From: Gavia stellata
Lineage: Eukaryota > Chordata > Aves > Gaviiformes > Gaviidae
Assembly: GCF_030936135.1 (NCBI RefSeq)
Contig: NC_082633.1
Location: forward strand, 186,001 to 250,000
Direction of reading: 5' to 3'
Length of the DNA: 64,000 nucleotides
The notes below the pieces were generated by a model. That model searched no databases. It saw nothing but the letters and a program-made list of their open reading frames with translations, and had not been told where the DNA came from. Shown one piece after another: positions 1-12,647 of this stretch. Position numbers and translations under genes: made by a program. Each line of letters begins with the position of its first letter. Within the stretch, counting starts at the first letter, position 1.

Positions 1-289
1 ATTGCTCGTAAACATCCCGTCTCAAACTCAATGTCAGACTTGCTTTCTCCTGAACTCTCTTCCCACTCCCTTTTCTGCGAGCCTGAGAGTGCAGGATTGT
101 CCATGCATCCATGGTCCAAGCCCTGGATGTCATTCCCTCAGCTCTTACAAAGCATTCCTTAACATTACAGGATTTTCCCCTGCACAGCAGGGTGGGGTCA
201 GGAAGCTTTCCTGAGCTGAGTAGGTACTTCAAAGACATTGCAGCAACAGAGTGTGTTCTCAGAAGCATCGGAAAGGAAAGGTCACTTAC

Positions 290-1015
290 TCTTTTCGCTC
301 TGCAGTAGCTCTGTAATGACAAAGAAAACAGGAAGGAAAGGAAAGACGTTTGGATTTGCCTGGGATGCCCTTCAGAGGAATGGATGCTCTTCTGCTGTCC
401 CTCTGCAGAGGCCCATGGACACCACAGGCTCCCTCTTGCAGGGACCGTGCCTCTTTTGGGAAGAGGTTTTCTCAGGAAGGCAAGAGAACTTACCATTTTC
501 CTCATGGAACTGATCTAGAAAAGGAAAGACACAGGCAATTAGCAGAGACAGGCTTTGGGGGCGCTTGGATGTTCTTGGGGAGGGCTCACACAATGGGTCC
601 TTGTGTTTTCTTCTGCATGGGAAGAGTATGGGCTGGGTTCATTAGGGATACCCTTCCACAAAAGGATACTCCTCTGCCCTGCCTCTCCAGGGAACCAGCG
701 AACTCCTCTGAACACTTTGGAGATCCTCTCCAGCACACAGCAGTCTTTGGCCTGACGGACAGTATCCACTACAAAAGCACAGGTCATCCCCCTGAAGCCC
801 CCGTGTTGAAGCCGCCGTGCCAGAGCAGTGGTGCCAGGTGAGGGAAGGAGGGCAACGGGCAGAGAGGGAGGCAAGCTGCAGGCTCTGTTGCTGGCTAGCA
901 GGGAGGAGGGCTGGTTCCCGTGACACAGAGCGCTCCCCAATCCCACCCTGCACTCTAGGGACAAGCACTCTCCCACACACCAGGCAGCACTCACCTATCT
1001 GCTCTTGAAGTTTTC
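290..1015 (-). CDS. Heptad exons of the left BG-like unit (995-1015, 494-514, 290-310)
   Basis: Three 21-nt exons with borders and products matching 59,537, 60,037 and 60,241 in the right arm (GKLQEQI, DQFHEEN, ELLQSEK). Only one block is visible, because the array is truncated by the window start. Confidence 0.65.
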
Positions 1016-1295
1016 CTGCAAAGGAGAGGAGAAAGACAGTTGGAGGCGGTGGAGGATGCATTGCCTGAAGCCCCGGGGAAGGTGTTTGCTGGAGTTGGGA
1101 TCCTCTCGAGAAGTTGAGTTCATTCATGGACTAGTGCGAGCGTGTGCTGAGGCCAAGCCCTGCCCCTGGCAACCTTGAGGGTGCTGGTAGCTCACAGCAG
1201 AACAAAGGCAACTAGCCAAGGCCACCCAACTAGACTGAAAAGACCTCACACAAGGTGACTTCTGTCCACACTGAAAAGCATATTCCTCCACCCCA

Positions 1296-1368
1296 CCTGT
1301 ATTTCCTTCCTTCCTTCTCTCCTTCCCTCCCTCTCTTTGCCATTCCCTCCCTCTTCCCTCCTTCCCAC
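1296..1368 (+). repeat. Pyrimidine-rich (CCTT)n tract, left arm
   Basis: CTTCC/CCCT repeats in a BG-like intron. Mirror tracts lie at about 57,690-57,762, with tandem copies at about 59,190-59,250 and 61,540-61,600. Confidence 0.8.
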
Positions 1369-3487
1369 ATGACCTTATGTGAAGGGCAAGCCCTTTATGC
1401 AGATACCAGACACACCCGAAGGCCTCAGTTGGGTTGCCTGAACACGGGCACCTGCTGCAGGGCGCCCAAGGACACGACATTCGTTGTCCTCATGGGGAGG
1501 CCCGCTGCAAGGGTTGAATGCCACTTTGACGGGCAGGACCCATTAACATAGTGTATTTCGTCCCTAGTTTGTGGCCACTGTGTCCTTCCTTGGGAAACTT
1601 TCTTGGTGCCGGTGACCACCAGCCATGCAATGGTAGCTGCTGTGGACACTCAGCTGGCGTAAAGAGATATCACAGAAGAGTGTCAACCAACAAAGCCTAC
1701 TTCTTGCCTTCACTTCTCTCTTTTTTTGTCTTTGCCTCACCTTGCTGAAATGCTCTGGGGAGTTGGACAGGAAAGGAATGGGGATTTGGAAGCTCATGGG
1801 GCAGGCTCTTTAACAGGGAGGATTAGCCGGGAAATGCAGCTTGGGAGGGTTAAGGTTTGCTCCCAGTTTGGGGGACTAACAGTATAATACTTTCCATGTT
1901 CTGGAAGTAGTCGTAACATCTCTGAATGAATTCTCTGGGTGTCTTAAGGAGGTGCCCTTCTGCCTAAAGATTCTCATTCACCATGTCTTCTAGCTATCAA
2001 CGCGACCTATTTACCCCCGTTTCAGTAACTCCTACCAATGACCTTGACATCTCTCCTTTGCATAAACAAATACCCTGTGCTCCCACAAAAAAAGATGGAA
2101 AACAAGCCACTCTAAGTTAGGGCACGGTGATAGCTCCTTACAGACATCCCCCACATATTTAAAGTCACTTATGGAGGGTGATTTGCAAGGAGGAATGAGC
2201 ACTTACCGTCACCTAACAAGGAGTGCCCTGCAAAACAAAAAGCATTTTAAAATATTGATTGTTGTGACCTTAAATTGAAAAGTAAGTAGACTTAGCTACC
2301 ACCTAGGAAGAACTTGACCAACAACTCCTGTGGCACGACAGAGTCTTCTCAATCCCAGCCTGCACCTAGATGGGCTCTGGGCAACCATGCAGCTCCCTTC
2401 CCCACAACTGCTATTGCAGTGTCCATGTGGCCATTACTTCCTGATGCCTACAGATCTGGCCTGACACCCCTCATCCCTTGCGGTTTTCTTGCCGAGAGGG
2501 CCAGAGTCAATGGCAGGATGGCGGTTGAAGACATATGACATAGACGTAAGCTGGGAACTAACATGGTTCAGCTAGAGTGATTCTGCTGCATGAGAAGCAC
2601 CATCCTTGAGGAAGAACTGTGTGAGAGCCAAGTAATTTCACAGTGACTCTGGCCATGCCAAAATGTCCAACAGCATAGTTGGGAACAGCAGAGTGGCATC
2701 TTTCCCATCTAAAGCTCAGTGCCATCTAAGTTTAAATATTTCAAATAGTTTTTTCCTTTCTACCTGCAGCAGAATTTTGACCTGAAAAGAAATAAGTTTT
2801 ACTTGTCAATCTTTGCCTTTTATTTGTTTAACAAATATTTCAAATATTTGTTTAGCATATATTCCCTTCTTCCTTAAGGCTAGAGTCATCTGGAAGGGAG
2901 AACAAAGCAGAACAGATCAGAAAGGATGACTCCTTTTTCTGAGGCTGCACTCACAAAAGCCAGTGTTAGTAAATTGAGGATTGTTTAGTTGCTGCTGTAG
3001 GTTATGGGCTAAATGACTGAAAAGGATTATGCATGTCAAAGCATGGACAGCGTTTAAATTCAGATGAAAATTTTGCTGTTCATAGCATAGACCAGGGGCT
3101 GGGTGCTGGAGGGAATTTATGCCGAGCTTGTGTCTTCTGTGGTACAAAACTGAAAGTGAAGGTGTTTTGTAATGTAGCCAATCAAATAAAACTGGTGGTT
3201 TCCCAAACATCAGTGAGAATACTTGTGAAAAAGGAGACGTGTCAGAGGCAAGAGGAAGCAACATACACAGCAGTGTAATGGAGGACACGTTACACAGCAG
3301 AGGTGTCGGAGCCCATCGTCTGGCTCCTATCATGGGTTCCTCTTACTCAAATAGATCCTCAAGTATTGCACTTTGCCTCCAGCTCATGTTCCAGAAGGGC
3401 ACGAGGCTCCTGTCAGTCTTTTGTCATGTCTGACGTGGATGGCTTTGATGCTTGAGGGCATGGGCCTAGCTGACTGTGGTTAATCAT

Positions 3488-4119
3488 TGAGTTCTTGTTT
3501 AAGATGAAGGAACTAAGAAATACAAGAAGATTCTACTAATATCTTACCTTTCCATTTCATTTTACAGTAACTCCAGAACTGCACAAAGTTCAAGTTGATG
3601 CTTGAGACTGCCAGAACTGTTAGTAAAGTGGATGACAGAGACCAACCTGCGGTTTTTTTTTAAAAGAACTGTATTTAGTATTTCATGGAAGTAGAATTAA
3701 GTGGATCATCCAGTCTCTTAGGTGGCTTAACAGAATTTCTTTTTTGGAATGTACTAATTAATTGCTGTCTTTGTCCCAAAGCACCCCCAAAATCAGGAGA
3801 CTAGAGGCATATACAGCATTTCTTATTCAGCAAATGATTCAGATTAAAGAAAGAACAATCTTATGAGCTTTGTTTTAGCTTATAAGATGAATGCGGAAAA
3901 CATAACAGCGGAAAGTGTATTTCATGTGAAGTTTTCTAAAGAAGACTTTGAGAGTGCCAAAAATAGACTTGGGTTGGTAATCTTCTCTGCCCAGTGATCT
4001 AGAGTAGTGTTGAAAGTGTACATTTAAAGATATATATATACACACACATATATGCTTGAGTGCAGTGGAGCAGTATGGCTGGAAAGGAGAGGTAGTTGAA
4101 GAAGTAGGCTCTAGGCTCA
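3488..4119. repeat. 0.63 kb duplicated flank, left copy
   Basis: It repeats at 13,015-13,636 with a few percent difference (substitutions, the 9-nt deletion, homopolymer changes). The right arm has this sequence once (about 54,924-55,571). Its end shares the five bases GCTCA with the satellite, i.e. microhomology at the insert junction. Confidence 0.9.
3548..3646 (-). CDS. BG-like TM exon, left arm, downstream copy
   Basis: A 99-nt exon with intact AG/GT borders, homologous to 55,412-55,510. It is open throughout. Substitutions place N and Q in or next to the hydrophobic segment, which may weaken membrane insertion. Confidence 0.6.
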
Positions 4120-4722
4120 ACACCGAAATTGCGAACGTCCAGGGATTGCTCCTACACTAAAGGTGCCAGCCCTGAAAGCTCTTGCTGCTCCTCATCTCCC
4201 ACTGGTAACCTCTCAAACGAACCACAAACACTTGGGCTCTGAACTTGTTTAGCCTACTAAAACTTCCAACGTACACAGCCTCTCCTGCTCAATCTGGCCA
4301 GAGCTCAACACCGAAATTGCGAACGTCCAGCGATTGCTCCTACACTAAAGGTGCCAGCCCTGAAAGCTCTTGCTGGTCCTCATCTCCCACTGGTAACCTC
4401 TCAAACGAACCACAAACACTTGGGCTCTGAACTTGTTTAGCCTACTAAAACTTCCAACGTACACAGCCTCTCCTGCTCAATCTGGCCAGAGCTCAACACC
4501 GAAATTGCGAACGTCCAGCGATTGCTCCTACACTAAAGGTGCCAGCCCTGAAAGCTCTTGCTGGTCCTCATCTCCCACTGGTAACCTCTCAAACGAACCA
4601 CAAACCCTTGGCCTCTGAACTTGTTTAGGCTACTAAAACTTCCAACGTACACAGCCTCTCCTGCTCAATCTGGCCAAAATTCACCAACGAAATTGCGAAC
4701 GTCCAGCGATTGCTCCTACACT
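4119..4722. repeat. 188-bp satellite, about 3.2 copies
   Basis: Units start near 4,117, 4,305 and 4,493, with a last partial unit near 4,680. Spacing is 188 bp and units are nearly identical (landmarks ACACCGAAATTGCG, GTACACAGCCTC). The array ends abruptly at the LTR start. Unit length is in the range of known avian pericentromeric satellites, but I cannot name the family. The two 61-codon frames in it are repeats of one another and not genes. Confidence 0.88.
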
Positions 4723-5836
4723 TGTGGAATAATTGCTGGAGGTAATTTAGGAATTAAATTTGTATTGGAGGTGCAGCGTTGAAGAGGTCTTCGGGGTGGA
4801 GTGTGGCGAATATGCAAGGAATCCATCCCACAGAAGTTCCCTAGGCAACCTTAGATGTTGGCAACACCAGGGGAGCTTGGTGTGCTGAATCTAAGAGAAA
4901 CTACACGGAGGGTGGAGCGGAGTGAAGACACTGCGGCCAGGCTCTGTGATAAGACGGGAACTGGAAGGTACTATGGAACTGACAAGCTGCATATTTACTA
5001 CCCTGAGCTGCATATTTACCACCCTGAGCCAACAGTCTGTCATTTTTTTGACAAAATACTATCCTTTGGGTGAACTTTGCTCATTATAATCTCATTACAA
5101 TACCAGAAAACACACCTCCATCCCAAAGCTACCCACCTCCAAGGTGCGACCACTCCTCACTGAGCTTGCGCTCTGAATTTTTCATAGTCTATACCTTTAA
5201 AAGTAGACGAGAAACTTTTACACCAATTACAATAGAGGTATGTATGACTAGAGTCACTCAAGCTCCACCTGTAAGGACAAATAATCTAAAATGGCTTAAG
5301 AGAGGAAGGATGCCAGGGAAGATACCATCGCAGACCACCTTTGACACCTGGGATCAGTTGACGGGCTGAGCCTCTCTTCCCCCCCACAGGGACGCCTTTG
5401 GGTAAGATCCGAACACTTGGTTATACCAAGTGCTTCCCCGGGAAACTTAGAAATCTCTCTAGAGTTGCTTTATAACTTAACGCGTTTGTAGCCAGGCTAT
5501 ATTACTCACATTCTTGGTATCTGCACATGCTTTGCAAGCAGTAATTTTATCACCGGCAATCCAAAAGAACTTGTGTATCTGTTGCTTCAATAAACTGCAC
5601 TATTCACTAATCTAGCCGTGAGAGTTCTCATTGAACGCCACCAAATCCCTTAAGTGTGGCCGTGCTAGTTCATGGAACGTGACTAGACTGAAAGTGTGCG
5701 GTGTTACGAGTGTATCCGTAATCGTGAGAGTTCAATACATTGAACGCGACCGGACTTGTAACATCCTGATGGTGTTACGAGTGTATCCGTAATCGTGAGA
5801 GTTCAATACATTGAACGCGACCGGACTTGTAACACA
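4723..5836 (+). repeat. ERV 5' LTR (copy 1)
   Basis: Starts TGTGGAATAATT directly after the satellite. It has a TATA-like TTTATAAC near 5,469 and AATAAA at 5,589-5,594. A perfect inverted repeat CACTTGGT-TAT-ACCAAGTG lies at 5,414-5,432. A tandem duplication of about 71 bp (5,701 and 5,772) lies in the presumed U5. The 3' limit is set at ...AACACA and is approximate; no clear primer binding site was recognised. A 99-codon frame at 5,070-5,369 lies within it and is not considered a gene. Confidence 0.75.
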
Positions 5837-5988
5837 GAAAAATTGGGCATCACTCAGAATCTAAGCCTAGCCGCCCCCAGCCCCTCTGATATCTGAGGAC
5901 AAGCTGGAACGCAAGGGGGTTTATTTTCTGCCAAATTGCCTTGCCCTTTAACGCGACAGAAAAAATTGGCGTCACGGACAGGATTGCC

Positions 5989-7644
5989 ATGGATGAATTA
6001 CTGCAAAAATATAAATGTGCCCCTTCCCAGGCTGGGAAGGAGTGGGCTCAAAAGTTTTGGAAGGATGAAGAGAAAGTGGTAGAACGCATTGAGCAGTGTC
6101 AGGCTGTGCGCAGGATTGGAATGAGAAAAGGTAAAAGTGTTATCTGTGCAGTTTTAGGAGCCTGTTTATCTTGTGCTCAGCAAGAAGCTAAGGAAACCCC
6201 TGCTCCCACACTAATTTCTGAAGTAGAATATACAGCTTTGAAGTCAGAAAATGAGGTATTAAAGTCATCATTGGCCTTTGAGAGGGAGACAGGGAAAAAT
6301 CTCACGAGTGAAAACAAAAATCTTTTGGATGAGAATAAAAATCTCACAAGTGAAAACAAAAATCTCACGAGTGAAAACAAAAATCTTGTGAGTGAGAACA
6401 ATCTTCTTAGACAACTATTGGAGAGGATGACTCGGTTGTTGGATAAAGTGCAACCCTCTCCCCCAGTTAAGCAAGTACGTAAATTAACGCATAGCGCAAG
6501 CCCCGAAACTTGGGATGGTGACATTTGGTTTGACAGTGATGATGAAGAGGTTAAAGAGACCCCTGATTCCGAACCTCAATTGATTCCCTTACGGCACTTG
6601 GTTAAAACTGAGACTGCTGTTAATGATGATGATGAGATCCACACTACTGTGAGTACAATTCCGTGGTCACCAGCAGAACTGATAAAATTACAAGAGAAAT
6701 ACTCAAGGCGGTCAGGAGAATCAGAAGTTGAGTATGTGTGGCGAGTTTCTCTTGAGGGGGGAGACCGAATTATGTTAAGTGAAGAAGAAGCTGGAGGCTT
6801 TTGGGGACCAGGAGTATTTTTAACTACCACACCAGGGGATCATAATTATTCTTTAACTGCACGAGCTGCATACTGGGCAGGTGGTATAGACCCTCAGGAG
6901 AGGGGGGAACCACTGGAGATTAAAGCTACAGGCTACTCCGACCTGGCTGCAGCAGTACAGAAAGCAGCCTGTCTACAAGCAATGTATGAGAGAAATGAGT
7001 TAAGGAAATCCCCGATACTAGCTCCCATCAACCCAGCACGGTTAACCCCTCTCATTCGTGGCCTCCCTGACTGTCTCAAGGTGTTTGTAGGAAATACTCA
7101 AGATCGCTTACAAGCTGCTCGCGCAGATGCTGATCGTGGTCATAGTCGAGGTCGGCACACCCCCATACACACTTGGAGCAAATGTGTACAAGAAATAGAT
7201 AGATACGGATGCCGAGTGGGCTGGGTCACTTCGTCCAGTGGGAAGCCCCCAGATCATGCCCGGCAAGTTTGCCAAGTTCACACCCAAACCCCTAAATCCA
7301 ATGGGAGGTTCAAACCTGATAAGGAATCAGGCACAATAAAATTGAGTCTGTCAGAAACATCTATACCCTTACCCCCCTCTAAAATTGCCAATGTTCGGCA
7401 ATATTCATTGCCAGCAGCAGCCCTTACGGGGATTGACGGGGTGGTGATGGAATTGGAGGAAAGAGACATCATTAAAAGGACTCATTCACCTTACAATTCA
7501 CCAGTGTGGCCAGTAAAGAAACCAACCGGGCAGTGGCATTTCACAGCAGATTATCAACAGTTAAATGCTGATACTGCACCTTTAACTGCTGCAGTTCCAA
7601 ACATTCCCCCACTACCGCTCACAACGCTTTGGCTAAGGTCCTAG
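5989..7644 (+). pseudogene. ERV gag fused to a pol fragment (copy 1)
   Basis: Open from ATG 5,989 (the frame is open upstream from 5,941) to a stop at 7,644, about 551 codons. The N-terminal part is gag-like. A coiled-coil segment is encoded by five perfect-length 21-bp repeats (6,295-6,399, KNLTSEN type). An acidic linker and a capsid-like section (about 6,650-7,110) follow. From about 7,300 the frame reads as the N-terminal part of reverse transcriptase and ends before the catalytic motif. Protease, the rest of RT, RNase H and integrase are deleted. No zinc knuckle was seen. It cannot supply replication enzymes; a gag-like product is conceivable. Confidence 0.8.
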
Positions 7645-7955
7645 CAGAGATTCCTGTTCCACCTGACAGCACGGTATATAACAAATCAGGAAAAGTACAC
7701 TGGATTAACACCCGGTGGATCTCACCCTCTTTTAACCCTGCCGGTCGAATACGACCGAGCACGCTTTTGTTTTCTTGTGTTCACAGGAATCCTGAATGAA
7801 CTGCGCGTGAACAGATGAATTAAAGAACCATTGAAGATAATCTTAAAATGCAACTAATGACTTGAATTAAAAATAGAATTAATTAATTAATTAAAATTAA
7901 AACAATTTATGCTGACTCTTCCAGACTGGAAAACTATAATACTGAGTGCTACAAA

Positions 7956-9671
7956 ATGACCGAACCAAATTCAGATTGCTGGTATAATTTTACCTTCACC
8001 AAACCTATACTTGTATACTGTATTTGGGGCTACAGAGGCACAGAATTATTATTTGAATTTATGATTGATACAGCAACATCTGTGCCACTTGTAAAGGATA
8101 AGAAACCTCTGTCCCCACAAATCTTTAAAAATATACCAGCTCGGCCTCCTATTAGTCTAACTCCTCACACCTTCAACACCGGTCCTTACATAATTAAAAT
8201 TACTGGTCAACAAGTACTGTTTAATCCATCATATTCCCTCAAACATGTGGAATTAGCAATGCGACCAATATCTCTGCAATTAGACCTACCTGTTCACCAT
8301 TCCTGAGCACATCCTACACAGGATGGTCAACATGGTTACATGGACGGACCCTCATCTCTCCAAAACGATCAAAGAGAGATGTGACTGGTGTCTTGGGGAC
8401 AGGACTGGGAATCCTAAAGAGCATAGATGCTGAGGTACTTGCTAATAAACTAGTCACTATAACCAGTGATCTCAATAAATTGAAACACCCTTTACAATCT
8501 TCTCTTTCAGCTCTGGGAACAAACCAATGGCTCTTATTGGACATATTGCCTCGGTGGGGAGAGGTAAATGAGAAGGACCACCAGTTGATTACAGATGCAC
8601 TTGATGTGGCCCAAAATAACATTTCTCTGGCCCTCAGTTGTGTCCAAGCTCAGCTGTGGATGCAATCAATGGCAGCTGCAATTATACGGGAAGGTGAGGA
8701 AGGTACCTTACCTACTGAAATTCGGAAGATAATTTGGGACAATGCAATTGAATTCGAAAAGAAATTCCAGTCCTGGTGATACTTGGTTAATTTTACTTTT
8801 GACCCCACTGACAGCAAAGTCCCGGCTTTTGTTTTAACCATATACAATGCTTCGGTATATACAATATACCCAATCATTGCACTGGGAATGAACCGACATG
8901 GAACTATACTCTATCCTATAGAGCATAGAGTATGGGCCCAACGAAATGGAAAGAAATGGCAAACTGTTGATGTTGATGCATGCATTGTGCGAGAACAACA
9001 AGGGTTCATTTGTGAAAGTAATACATCCCAATGAAAATCCCAAAACTATACTTGTATATACTGGAAATGGATGTGTTTGTATGAGAACCCTTTGTGATTC
9101 TATACTTGCAGATGAAACTACTGCAAATACTAATAACCCCTCAAATATCTGTGTCTGTAATTTCACTGAAATTAGAGGATGTGACTTCAATTATTCAGCT
9201 CCTGTCACAACTCATCAACTGCTACAATCTAACTATATTTTATTTCAAAACCTACTATCTGCTCCTATTGGAATGAATCTCACACTGGTGAAAAGACTTT
9301 TACAACATGAGGATCTGAAGCAATTGTTGAAACAGGTTCAAGAGAATGGACAAAGGACTCTAATTACTGTCCATCACGATACAGAGGAGATCCACCGAGT
9401 GTTGGAAAGAGTTAAAAGAGACGGAGAACATGAGTGGTGGGACACCCTTTTTGGATGGTCCCCAACTGCCACAGGAATCCTCAACAAAATACTTCACCCT
9501 GTCGTTGTTTTATTAATACTCACTATATTGTGCTTTATTGTGATGCTCATTCTATATGTTAAACTGTGGGTTATGATGAAACGCTTAGCTCATCTAGTGT
9601 CCCCACAAGATGCATACATACTTGATAATCCTCACAATGAGGACACATGTGATATTCCCACTTCCTTCTAA
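7956..9671 (+). pseudogene. ERV env, frameshifted and interrupted (copy 1)
   Basis: The frame opens at ATG 7,956 and is lost near 8,300. A second frame (to a TGA at 8,777) carries a basic furin-like cleavage stretch at about 8,363-8,377 and the N-terminal part of the transmembrane subunit. After the TGA the same frame continues to 9,034. The last part is in another frame (8,946-9,671), with a hydrophobic anchor near 9,490-9,580 and a short cytoplasmic end. At least two frameshifts and one in-frame stop make it non-functional. The stretch 7,645-7,955 before it holds a short AT-rich remnant, possibly of the pol 3' end. Confidence 0.8.
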
Positions 9672-9712
9672 ATATTGTGAAGCTTGAGTGACTATAGTCA
9701 CGGGGTGGATTA

Positions 9713-10839
9713 TGTGGAATAATTGCTGGAGGTAATTTAGGAATTAAATTTATATTAAAGGTACAGCGTTGAAGGTACAGCATTGAAGAAATCTTCAGGG
9801 TGGAATGTGGCAAATATGCAAGGAATCCATCCCGCAGAAGTTCCCTAGGCAACCTTAGATGTTGGCAACACCAGGGGAGCTTGGTGCTCTGACTCTAAGA
9901 GAAACTACACGGAGGGTGGAGCGGAGTGAAGACACTGCGGCCAGGCTCTGTGATAAGATGGGAACTGGAAGTTACTATGGAACTGACAAGCTGCATATTT
10001 ACTACCCTGAGCTGCATATTTACCACCCTGAGCCAACAGTCTGTCATTTTTTGACCAAATACTATCCTTTGGGTGAACTTTGCTCATTATAATCTCATTA
10101 CAATACCAGAAAACACACCTCCATCCCAAAGCTACCCACCTCCAAGGTGTGACCACTCCTCACTGAGCTTGCGCTCTGAATTTTTCATAGTCTATACCTT
10201 TAAAAGTAGACGAGAAACTTTTACACCAATTACAATAGAGGTATGTATGACTAGAGTCACTCAAGCTCCACCTGTAAGGACAAATAATCTAAAATGGCTT
10301 AAGAGAGGAAGGATGCCAGGGAAGATACCATCGCAGACCACCTTTGACACCTGGGATCAGTTGACGGGCTGAGCCTCTCTTCCCCCCCACAGGGACGCCT
10401 TTGGGTAAGATCCGAACACTTGGTTATACCAAGTGCTTCCCCGGGAAACTTAGAAATCTCTATAGAGTTGCTTTATAACTTAACGCGTTTGTAGCCAGGC
10501 TATATTACTCACATTCTTGGTATCTGCACATGCTTTGCAAGCAGTAATTTTATCACCGGCAATCCAAAAGAACTTGTGTATCTGTTGCTTCAATAAACTG
10601 CACTATTCACTAATCTAGCCGTGAGAGTTCTCATTGAACGCCACCAAATCCCTTAAGTGTGGCCGTGCTAGTTCATGGAACGCGACTAGACTGAAAGTGT
10701 GCGGTGTTACGAGTGTATCCGTAATCGTGAGAGTTCAATACATTGAACACGACCGGACTTGTAACATCCTGATGGTGTTACGAGTGTATCCGTAATCGTG
10801 AGAGTTCAATACATTGAACGCGACCGGACTTGTAACACA
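9713..10839 (+). repeat. ERV LTR (copy 2)
   Basis: Same as LTR1 except for an insertion of about 13 bp duplicating the GTACAGCGTTGAA area near 9,765 and several substitutions. AATAAA is at 10,592-10,597. It follows a weak purine-rich tract (GGGGTGGATTA) and runs directly into a second internal region, so it acts as 3' LTR of copy 1 and 5' LTR of copy 2. Confidence 0.78.
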
Positions 10840-10991
10840 GAAAAATTGGGCATCACTCAGAATCTAAGCCTAGCCGCCCCCAGCCCCTCTGATATCTGAG
10901 GACAAGCTGGAACGCAAGGGGGTTTATTTTCTGCCAAATTGCCTTGCCCTTTAACGCGACAGAAAAAATTGGCGTCACGGACAGGATTGCC

Positions 10992-12647
10992 ATGGATGAA
11001 TTACTGCAAAAATATAAATGTGCCCCTTCCCAGGCTGGGAAGGAGTGGGCTCAAAAGTTTTGGAAGGATGAAGAGAAAGTGGTAGAACGCATTGAGCAGT
11101 GTCAGGCTGTGCGCAGGATTGGAATGAGAAAAGGTAAAAGTGTTATCTGTGCAGTTTTAGGAGCCTGTTTATCTTGTGCTCAGCAAGAAGCTAAGGAAAC
11201 CCCTGCTCCCACACTAATTTCTGAAGTAGAATATACAGCTTTGAAGTCAGAAAATGAGGTATTAAAGTCATCATTGGCCTTTGAGAGGGAGACAGGGAAA
11301 AATCTCACGAGTGAAAACAAAAATCTTTTGGATGAGAATAAAAATCTCACAAGTGAAAACAAAAATCTCACGAGTGAAAACAAAAATCTTGTGAGTGAGA
11401 ACAATCTTCTTAGACAACTATTGGAGAGGATGACTCGGTTGTTGGATAAAGTGCAACCCTCTCCCCCAGTTAAGCAAGTACGTAAATTAACGCATAGCGC
11501 AAGCCCCGAAACTTGGGATGGTGACATTTGGTTTGACAGTGATGATGAAGAGGTTAAAGAGACCCCTGATTCCGAACCTCAATTGATTCCCTTACGGCAC
11601 TTGGTTAAAACTGAGACTGCTGTTAATGATGATGATGAGATCCACACTACTGTGAGTACAATTCCGTGGTCACCAGCAGAACTGATAAAATTACAAGAGA
11701 AATACTCAAGGCGGTCAGGAGAATCAGAAGTTGAGTATGTGTGGCGAGTTTCTCTTGAGGGGGGAGACCGAATTATGTTAAGTGAAGAAGAAGCTGGAGG
11801 CTTTTGGGGACCAGGAGTATTTTTAACTACCACACCAGGGGATCATAATTATTCTTTAACTGCACGAGCTGCATCCTGGGCAGGTGGTATAGACCCTCAG
11901 GAGAGGGGGGAACCACTGGAGATTAAAGCTACAGGCTACTCCGACCTGGCTGCAGCAGTACAGAAAGCAGCCTGTCTACAAGCAATGTATGAGAGAAATG
12001 AGTTAAGGAAATCCCCGATACTAGCTCCCATCAACCCAGCACGGTTAACCCCTCTCATTCGTGGCCTCCCTGACTGTCTCAAGGTGTTTGTAGGAAATAC
12101 TCAAGATCGCTTACAAGCTGCTCGCGCAGATGCTGATCGTGGTCATAGTCGAGGTCGGCACACCCCCATACACACTTGGAGCAAATGTGTACAAGAAATA
12201 GATAGATACGGATGCCGAGTGGGCTGGGTCAGTTCGTCCAGTGGGAAGCCCCCAGATCATGCCCGGCAAGTTTGCCAAGTTCACACCCAAACCCCTAAAT
12301 CCAATGGGAGGTTCAAACCTGATAAGGAATCAGGCACAATAAAATTGAGTCTGTCAGAAACATCTATACCCTTACCCCCCTCTAAAATTGCCAATGTTCG
12401 GCAATATTCATTGCCAGCAGCAGCCCTTACGGGGATTGACGGGGTGGTGATGGAATTGGAGGAAAGAGACATCATTAAAAGGACTCATTCACCTTACAAT
12501 TCACCGGTGTGGCCAGTAAAGAAACCAACCGGGCAGTGGCATTTCACAGCAGATTATCAACAGTTAAATGCTGATACTGCACCTTTAACTGCTGCAGTTC
12601 CAAACATTCCCCCACTACCGCTCACAACGCTTTGGCTAAGGTCCTAG
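10992..12647 (+). pseudogene. ERV gag fused to a pol fragment (copy 2)
   Basis: Offset by 5,003 from copy 1, with the same length and the same internal deletion. Only two amino-acid differences were noticed (Tyr/Ser near 11,874 and Thr/Ser near 12,232), plus silent changes. The 21-bp repeats are at 11,298-11,402. Confidence 0.8.

Noticed and set aside
4245-4618. Two identical 61-codon frames
   Set aside because: They are satellite units in phase and start at TTG, not ATG.
4119-4722. Regular repeats that could be taken for a CRISPR array
   Set aside because: The whole 188-bp unit is repeated with no variable spacers, in a vertebrate context.
5070-5369. 99-codon frame present twice (also 10,073)
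   Set aside because: Lies inside the LTR and starts at a non-ATG codon. Better explained as LTR sequence.
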